From positions 1 through 64,000 of the forward strand of contig NZ_BMXB01000008.1 of NCBI RefSeq assembly GCF_014651535.1: a stretch of DNA of 64,000 bases, read 5' to 3'. The position numbers and the translations under genes are program-made. Source of the DNA: Salinimicrobium marinum (GTDB lineage: Bacteria; Bacteroidota; Bacteroidia; Flavobacteriales; Flavobacteriaceae). Shown one piece after another: positions 59,017-64,000 of this stretch. The notes beneath the pieces were generated by a model that had not been told where the DNA came from, made no database searches, and worked only from the letters and a program-made list of their open reading frames with translations. Numbering within the stretch: position 1 is the stretch's first letter; each line of letters starts with the position of its first letter.

Positions 59017-61212
59017 TCAATTGACGGGAGTCATTAAATTTCTGAAGATTGTATTGAAAAATGTTGGAATATCGTAAGGTTTCACGATGATATCATTCAT
59101 TCCGGAATCAAGGATCTCCTCCCGCATTTCCTGAATTTCCACTGCCGTCAAAGCAATGATAGGAACAGTAGTATTAAACTCCCGAATCTTCTGAGTAGTC
59201 TCCATTCCGCTTAGCCCCGGCATATTTACATCCATTAGTACCAGCCCAAAAGCTTCGTTTTGCAACATTTCTATCGCCTGATATCCGTCCCCGGCAACTT
59301 TACATTCAAAATCCCGTTTCTCGAGAATCCTCCTGGTCACCACCTGATTGATCCTGTTATCATCTACAATAAGTGCTTTCTTAGTAGCATTTTCCTCCGA
59401 AAATCCGTTTACTCCTGGTTGAGCTTCCGATTCCTCAACCTCTCCTTTTTCAAAGAGAATCTCGAATCTAAACACAGATCCTTCCCCTTCTTTACTATCC
59501 AGCCTTATTTCTGCTCCGAATAATTTCAGCAGATTCCTAACAATTGGGAGACCCAATCCGGTTCCCTGGTAGTTGTAGTTATTCGCTTTTAATTGTGAAA
59601 ACTCTTCAAAGATCTCCTGTTGTTTGTTCTCTGGGATTCCCATTCCCGTATCCCCTACTTCAAAATAGATCAAACATTTTCCATCCTGACAGTTCACACA
59701 ACTGGCTTTGATCCAAACTTTACCTCTTTCAGTAAACTTTACAGCATTTCCAACAAGGTTCATAATGATCTGGGAAAGACGGACGGAATCTCCTATCAAT
59801 CTTTTTGGCAGATTGTCATCCAGCTGCAGTTCTATACAGTTTTTGTTCTGGTGGCGGGTAAATTCAAATGATTTAATGATCCCTTTCATAAGATCATGTA
59901 TGTTAAACGGAGTACTCTCCAGCTTCACCAGCCTTGATTCCATTTTATTCATTTGCAGCACATCGTTGATGAGTGCCAGTAAATAATCTGCAGAAAACTT
60001 AAGGGATTTAAGATCCTCCTCCTGTTTTTTATTCTTATTATCTTCCAGCAACAAGGAGGTTAACCCTACCACTCCGTACAGAGGAGTTCTCAATTCATGA
60101 CTGACAGTAGAGAAAAATCGGCTTTTTAATAAAGATAATCGTTCAGCTTCCTCTTTAGCAGTAAAGAGTTCACTGTTTTTATCCTTTAACTCAGAAATGA
60201 GTTTCTTCCTGGTACTATTATTTTTGAAGAGTAGCAGGATAAACAAGAACATCACAATTAATGAGATGATCATGATGATAGAGATTTGCTGAGATTTTTC
60301 TATCACCTCATCTTTATATTTCTGTTCCCGGCGGGCTATTTCAAGATTTTCACGATATTGTTTGGTCTCAAAACGTGCCTGTGCAGCTTCCATCTGCTTG
60401 AGCTTCTCTTTTTCGTACAACTCGGCATCGTACTCAATGTATTTATCGAGGGCATTGTAGGCTTCTTCAAATTCCTTGTTCTTGAATAAAACTTCTGCAT
60501 AGCCATCATAGGCCATTGAAGCTTCGTAAAACAAAGAATCCTCTTCTGCTAGTTTTATGCCTTTTTCGAAATATTCTTTCGACTTCTCATAATGGTTCTT
60601 TCCCGAATAATAGGTTCCGAAGAGAGATGCAATCTGACTTTGGGTATAAGAATCGTCAAGTTCACCTATCAGCTTTTCCACTTCCAAAAGGTAAGGATAA
60701 GCCTTATCATACTCTTTCATATAAAGATAGGTCCACCCTTTATTCATTAGCGGGGTAGCCTTACTGTCGGGATCTTCAAGGTTGGAGGCGGCAGCAATAG
60801 CTTTATCGTAATAATCAAAGCCTTCTTCCATCGTCTCTTTGTTGGAAGTATACATGTTCCCCAGATTGTTATAGGCCCACCACAGGAGAGTATCATTCTT
60901 TACGATCTTTGCATATTCAAGTGCCTTTTCGTAATTATTCTTTGCCCTTATAGTATCATACAATTCATCATAAGTGATTCCCAGATTATTATATCCATGA
61001 TAAAGGTGATAATAATCCTCTTCATCCTGGGCAAGTTCAATTAAATTGTGAGAGTAATCTATGGCCTGCGTATACTCATAGGCATACATTGCTTCTGTAG
61101 ATAAATCCAGAAGCTTTTTTAGGCTGTCCCTGGATTTACTTTCTTCAGATTGAGGAAAAGCAAAGCCGCTAATAAGAAAAGCCACTAAAATGGAAACGTT
61201 TTTTGCGCTCAA
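59017..61212 (-). CDS. TPR hybrid sensor histidine kinase/response regulator
   Basis: A signal peptide (KNVSILVAFLISGFAFPQS) and several tetratricopeptide repeats (about residues 35-270, e.g. HGYNNLGITYDELYDTIRAK) form a periplasmic sensor. One membrane helix follows (IIMIISLIVMFLFILLLF, about 310), then a coiled coil and the kinase: H-box STVSHELRTPLYG (His372), N-box IMNLVGNAVKFTERG, G-box DTGMGIPENKQ and GTGLGLPIV. A receiver domain closes the protein with Asp661 in VLMDVNMPG. The TTG at 61212 is taken as start because it alone provides the signal peptide. No DNA-binding partner lies nearby; the Hpt protein at 41.4 kb is a possible relay. Confidence 0.92.
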   Translation of the reverse strand: MSAKNVSILVAFLISGFAFPQSEESKSRDSLKKLLDLSTEAMYAYEYTQAIDYSHNLIELAQDEEDYYHLYHGYNNLGITYDELYDTIRAKNNYEKALEYAKIVKNDTLLWWAYNNLGNMYTSNKETMEEGFDYYDKAIAAASNLEDPDSKATPLMNKGWTYLYMKEYDKAYPYLLEVEKLIGELDDSYTQSQIASLFGTYYSGKNHYEKSKEYFEKGIKLAEEDSLFYEASMAYDGYAEVLFKNKEFEEAYNALDKYIEYDAELYEKEKLKQMEAAQARFETKQYRENLEIARREQKYKDEVIEKSQQISIIMIISLIVMFLFILLLFKNNSTRKKLISELKDKNSELFTAKEEAERLSLLKSRFFSTVSHELRTPLYGVVGLTSLLLEDNKNKKQEEDLKSLKFSADYLLALINDVLQMNKMESRLVKLESTPFNIHDLMKGIIKSFEFTRHQNKNCIELQLDDNLPKRLIGDSVRLSQIIMNLVGNAVKFTERGKVWIKASCVNCQDGKCLIYFEVGDTGMGIPENKQQEIFEEFSQLKANNYNYQGTGLGLPIVRNLLKLFGAEIRLDSKEGEGSVFRFEILFEKGEVEESEAQPGVNGFSEENATKKALIVDDNRINQVVTRRILEKRDFECKVAGDGYQAIEMLQNEAFGLVLMDVNMPGLSGMETTQKIREFNTTVPIIALTAVEIQEMREEILDSGMNDIIVKPYDIPTFFNTIFRNLMTPVN

Positions 61213-61398
61213 TCTTTAACCGTGTTAAGTTCAAGCCTATGGGGTACAGGCAATGTTAAATTAACTATTTTTTAATATTTTGCCAACAAAAATACATTTA
61301 TTTTCAGTAAACCATTGAAAGACTCAATAATATATATTCATAATAATATCCTAAAACCCAATATTTAGGCTGTTTTTCAAATAAAATAAATAATATTT

Positions 61399-62007
61399 AT
61401 GGTTACTGAATTATTCCCTCTCAGAGATCCACAAACCCCTCTTGTGTTAAAGAATTCTGAAATTTATTTCTATCAGGATTTTTTTGATGCAGCATCTGCA
61501 GAAAATTATAATAATTCACTCCATAATAAACTTCCCTGGCAACAGGACTCCATAAAGCTTTTTGGAAAAGTTCATCCACAACCAAGACTTACAGCCTTAT
61601 TTGGTAACAACCAGAAGCCATATACTTACTCTAATATCACTATGCACCCGCATCCTTTTTCTCCGGAATTACTGGAGATAAAGAAGAGAATAGAAGAAGA
61701 AACAAAAGAAGAATTTACTACCTGCCTTGCCAATCTCTATCGTTCGGGGCAAGATAGCATGGGCTGGCATGCAGATGATGAAAAGGAACTGGGCCGGAAT
61801 CCGGCAATAGCCTCAGTAAGCTTTGGAGCTCCCAGAATGTTTCATTTAAAGCACAAAACAGATCCAACACAGCGATACAAAATAAGGCTCCCTTCCGGAA
61901 GCCTTTTATTAATGAAGGGGCCGACACAGCATTTCTGGCTGCATCAAATCCCTAAAACCTCCCGTCCTCTGGAACCGAGAATAAATCTCACTTTCCGAAG
62001 CTTGTAG
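61399..62007 (+). CDS. AlkB-family 2-oxoglutarate/Fe(II) dioxygenase
   Basis: A 202-residue AlkB-type enzyme (the ABH2/ABH3-like branch). The iron triad is visible: His and Asp in GWHADDEKELG (HxD near residues 126-128) and the distal His in TQHFWLHQIPKTSR (about 185), with the 2-oxoglutarate-binding Arg in RINLTFRSL at the end. LTALFGNNQKPYTYS and PAIASVSFGAPRMF also fit. It demethylates alkylated DNA or RNA bases. It stands alone between the kinase and the nuclease gene. Confidence 0.93.
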   Translation: MVTELFPLRDPQTPLVLKNSEIYFYQDFFDAASAENYNNSLHNKLPWQQDSIKLFGKVHPQPRLTALFGNNQKPYTYSNITMHPHPFSPELLEIKKRIEEETKEEFTTCLANLYRSGQDSMGWHADDEKELGRNPAIASVSFGAPRMFHLKHKTDPTQRYKIRLPSGSLLLMKGPTQHFWLHQIPKTSRPLEPRINLTFRSL

Positions 62008-62011
62008 CAGG

Positions 62012-62791
62012 TTATCCTAAAACTTCATTCAGCACTTTAGCCAAACGGATTCCGCCTTTTTGCAGCTGTTCCCGAACAACAGGAAACCATTCATACATAT
62101 AGCTGTATCCCAATTTTTCTCCAATCTCCACCGAGTCATACACTCTGCTGCTCAACTCCTTAGATTCATACATCCAGTCAAGAAGAGATCCAGATGCTAT
62201 TTCGCGTTCCTCCTTTTTTGATAATCTATCTGCCGCAGATGCCAGTTCGGTGTAGCTCATCTGGAAATCATTGATCATTTCACTATCCCATACGCGGTGG
62301 ATATTTGATCCATCATTAAACCAACGAACCTGAATATCATTTCCACCTTTATCTTCTCCCCTTCCGGCGTGGAACGGTTGATGAAGGTCCCCAACAAAAT
62401 GCACCAGCATCTTCAGGTAGAATTCCTTGTCTTCCCTAGTAGCATTTTTATCCTCCAGCACTTCCATACATTTCCTTATGGCCACTACAAGGTCCCCCGC
62501 AGGATTTGCCTCCTCTACAGAATATTCTGTCTGGCCTTCTTCCAGATTCACATAATGCCAGGGCCCGAATTCGCGATATCTGGGATCACTTTTTATGTCA
62601 TCGCCAAAAGTGGACACCAAAGCAAGGCTCTGGCCTCCAAGAATCTCATCGATTTTCTTTTTAGCCTTTTTTGAAAGATATTGTTCGGCTATCTCACCGG
62701 TGGCACGATGGCCTGTTCTTCCCCAGTCTTCTTCCGAAGCAAAAGAAATTGAAGAAATAAGTACAGCAACAAGTAATAACAGGTTTTTCAT
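62012..62791 (-). CDS. Secreted S1/P1-type zinc nuclease
   Basis: A signal peptide (KNLLLLVAVLISSISFAS) leads to a mature chain starting near the Trp of EEDWGRTGHRATGEIAEQYL; this N-terminal Trp and His are zinc ligands in S1/P1 nucleases. Other ligands: Asp in STFGDDIKSD near 60, HYVNLE near 78, and HFVGDLHQPFHAGRGEDKGGNDI near 130-150. It hydrolyses single-stranded DNA and RNA outside the cytoplasm, so it can supply nucleotides or phosphate. Convergent with alkB, whose stop is 4 bp away. Confidence 0.92.
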   Translation of the reverse strand: MKNLLLLVAVLISSISFASEEDWGRTGHRATGEIAEQYLSKKAKKKIDEILGGQSLALVSTFGDDIKSDPRYREFGPWHYVNLEEGQTEYSVEEANPAGDLVVAIRKCMEVLEDKNATREDKEFYLKMLVHFVGDLHQPFHAGRGEDKGGNDIQVRWFNDGSNIHRVWDSEMINDFQMSYTELASAADRLSKKEEREIASGSLLDWMYESKELSSRVYDSVEIGEKLGYSYMYEWFPVVREQLQKGGIRLAKVLNEVLG

Positions 62792-62991
62792 ATTTATTAT
62801 TTAAGTCCGCAAAGATATAAAAGCAGATAATATTTCAGCTTCATCTTTTACAGTCAATTCCCGTACCATCTTTCTTTACGCAACATTCCTGCAAAGCGGA
62901 AAGAAATTCGTAACTTTAAATGAAGAAGTATTTAGAATGGACTTATTTTTAAGCCCATTCTTTTTTATAATCAAACTTAACCGCAAAAAAA

Positions 62992-63489
62992 ATGAATGTA
63001 TTTCTTGAAAAACAATTCATCAAAAGATGGTGGCTGTTCATGCTTATTCTCGCAATTATAGTTATTGGAGTGGGAACAGCGTATTATGCCACCGTAAATT
63101 CCGAAGAAAATATTGCCCTCGTCGTCTCTGTTATTAGTCTAGCAATAACCATCCCCATAGTTATAGCATTATTATCTTTACGCCTCGAAACCCGGATTGA
63201 TGAAAAAGGGATTTTCACCTATTTCCATCCCTTGGGATTTACTAAAAAATTCTATTCCTGGAGCGAGATAAAAGACATTTATGTACGTACCTATGATCCC
63301 TTGAGCGAATATGGCGGCTGGGGAATACGAGGTTTGGGAAGAGACAAAAGAGCTTATATTATTGAAGGGAATACAGGAATCCAGATCATTACAAAAGATG
63401 ATAAAAAATTCCTGGTGGGCACACTTAAAGGAGAAGAAGCTAAAAACGTAATACGGCAGTACCATACCTCTGTTACCAATGAAGTATAA
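62992..63489 (+). CDS. Unknown membrane protein with PH-like domain (165 aa)
   Basis: Two adjacent membrane helices (about residues 12-32 and 40-60) are followed by a compact beta-rich domain: ETRIDEKGIFTYFHPLGFTK, YSWSEIKDIYVRTYDP and IQIITKDDKKFLVGTLKGEE, the pattern of bacterial PH-type domains. The layout recalls the 187-residue protein at 31.2-31.8 kb. Function unknown. Its stop overlaps the start of the hydrolase gene by 11 bp, so the two are probably translated together. Confidence 0.75.
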   Translation: MNVFLEKQFIKRWWLFMLILAIIVIGVGTAYYATVNSEENIALVVSVISLAITIPIVIALLSLRLETRIDEKGIFTYFHPLGFTKKFYSWSEIKDIYVRTYDPLSEYGGWGIRGLGRDKRAYIIEGNTGIQIITKDDKKFLVGTLKGEEAKNVIRQYHTSVTNEV

Positions 63490-64000
63490 ATATTTATCCA
63501 TCATGCTGTTCTTGACCGGCAGCATGCTCTTTGCACAGGAAGCACCTGTTAAGAGTGAAGAAATAAGAATTAACCCATTTATTGAAGGAACACTGGTTAC
63601 TCCTGCTGCTTCTGAAACTGTTCACTCTTTAGTCATCATGCTTCAGGGTTCGGGACCAACAGACAGGGATGGAAACCAGTCTTTCATGAAAAATAATTCC
63701 TTCAAAAAGATCGCTAGCGAACTTGCTGAAGCAGGGATTGCCAGCTTCCGGTATGACAAACGGATTTTTCAGATGCAGCGACTTGGAATTACTCAGGCAG
63801 AAATGCGGTTTGATGATTTCATTACAGATGCAGTAGCTATCATAGATCATTTTAAGGAACTGAAGGCTTATGAAAAGATCGTAGTGCTTGGACATAGCCA
63901 GGGCTCGCTGGTTGGAATGGTGGCTGCCAAAGACAGGGCAGATGCTTTTATTTCTATTGCCGGATCTTCACGCCCAATCGATCAAATAATTACTGAACAG
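63479..64000 (+). CDS. Secreted alpha/beta hydrolase, partial (3' end beyond window)
   Basis: The frame runs from ATG 63479 to the window edge (174 codons seen). A signal peptide (KYLSIMLFLTGSMLFAQ) precedes an alpha/beta hydrolase of the serine-aminopeptidase-like S33 type: LVIMLQGSGPTDRDGNQ (oxyanion region), GIASFRYDKRIF, and the nucleophile elbow VVLGHSQGSLVG. Asp and His of the triad should follow outside the window. The start lies within the end of the upstream gene. Substrate unknown; the class includes esterases and peptidases. Confidence 0.85.
   Translation, partial: MKYKYLSIMLFLTGSMLFAQEAPVKSEEIRINPFIEGTLVTPAASETVHSLVIMLQGSGPTDRDGNQSFMKNNSFKKIASELAEAGIASFRYDKRIFQMQRLGITQAEMRFDDFITDAVAIIDHFKELKAYEKIVVLGHSQGSLVGMVAAKDRADAFISIAGSSRPIDQIITEQ

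Overview
The window is a stretch of Bacteroidetes chromosome, most likely from a marine Flavobacteriaceae in the Gramella/Salegentibacter/Zunongwangia neighbourhood. Support for this: a bacillithiol gene (bshC), a CarboxypepD_reg-type TonB receptor, the rpmB-rpmG-DUF4295-ftsY cluster typical of the phylum, many secreted peptidases, almost no Shine-Dalgarno signals, and intergenic palindromes of the kind scattered through flavobacterial genomes. I see no tRNA, rRNA or CRISPR array.

Layout. 1-2590 is the decayed edge of a mobile element: one end of an IS21-like insertion sequence, a VirE_N/BT4734-type gene cut by that IS, an excisionase-type HTH gene, an unrecognised gene, and the last codons of a tyrosine recombinase. 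It abuts a 49-codon 5' fragment of guaA, with nested inverted repeats at the junction. 2.8-7.8 kb: SIMPL and DUF2071 proteins, then bshC overlapping a group II PLP decarboxylase. 7.9-14.5 kb: M14 peptidase, Ca2+/Na+ antiporter, M16 peptidase. 14.6-20.0 kb: a complete phosphate operon (OprP-like porin, pstS-C-A-B, phoU) preceded by an 11-bp tandem repeat that looks like a Pho box. 20.3-27.3 kb: TVP38 membrane protein, SufS-like enzyme, TIGR02117 protein, class I aldolase, rimO, P1 peptidase. 27.5-31.2 kb: D-amino-acid-transaminase-like gene, then a tetR gene beside a nitroreductase-alcohol dehydrogenase operon, with matching palindromic operators before each.

31.2-36.4 kb is accessory: a small membrane protein, a secreted protein, an IPT/kelch lipoprotein, then about 1.2 kb of gene remnants including a frameshifted nuclease-like gene. 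36.4-45.5 kb is core: lipoprotein amidase, ftsY, ribosomal protein genes, a cinA-Hpt-FAH-exonuclease operon, 2-oxoacid dehydrogenase E2, recR. 45.6-54.4 kb: SSS symporter, CoA-binding protein, a possible terminator-ended small RNA, TonB receptor, fabH, S9 peptidase, secreted EF-hand protein. 54.6-64 kb: ABC1 kinase with a TetR-like regulator, htpG, TPR hybrid histidine kinase, alkB, S1/P1 nuclease, a membrane protein and a partial alpha/beta hydrolase.

I did not find a clearly new multi-gene system. The best leads are the guaA/mobile-element junction, the Pho-box-like repeat, the TetR operator pair, the candidate ncRNA near 47.45-47.53 kb, and the coupled bshC-decarboxylase pair. All functional calls come from reading sequence and motifs; no database search was run.
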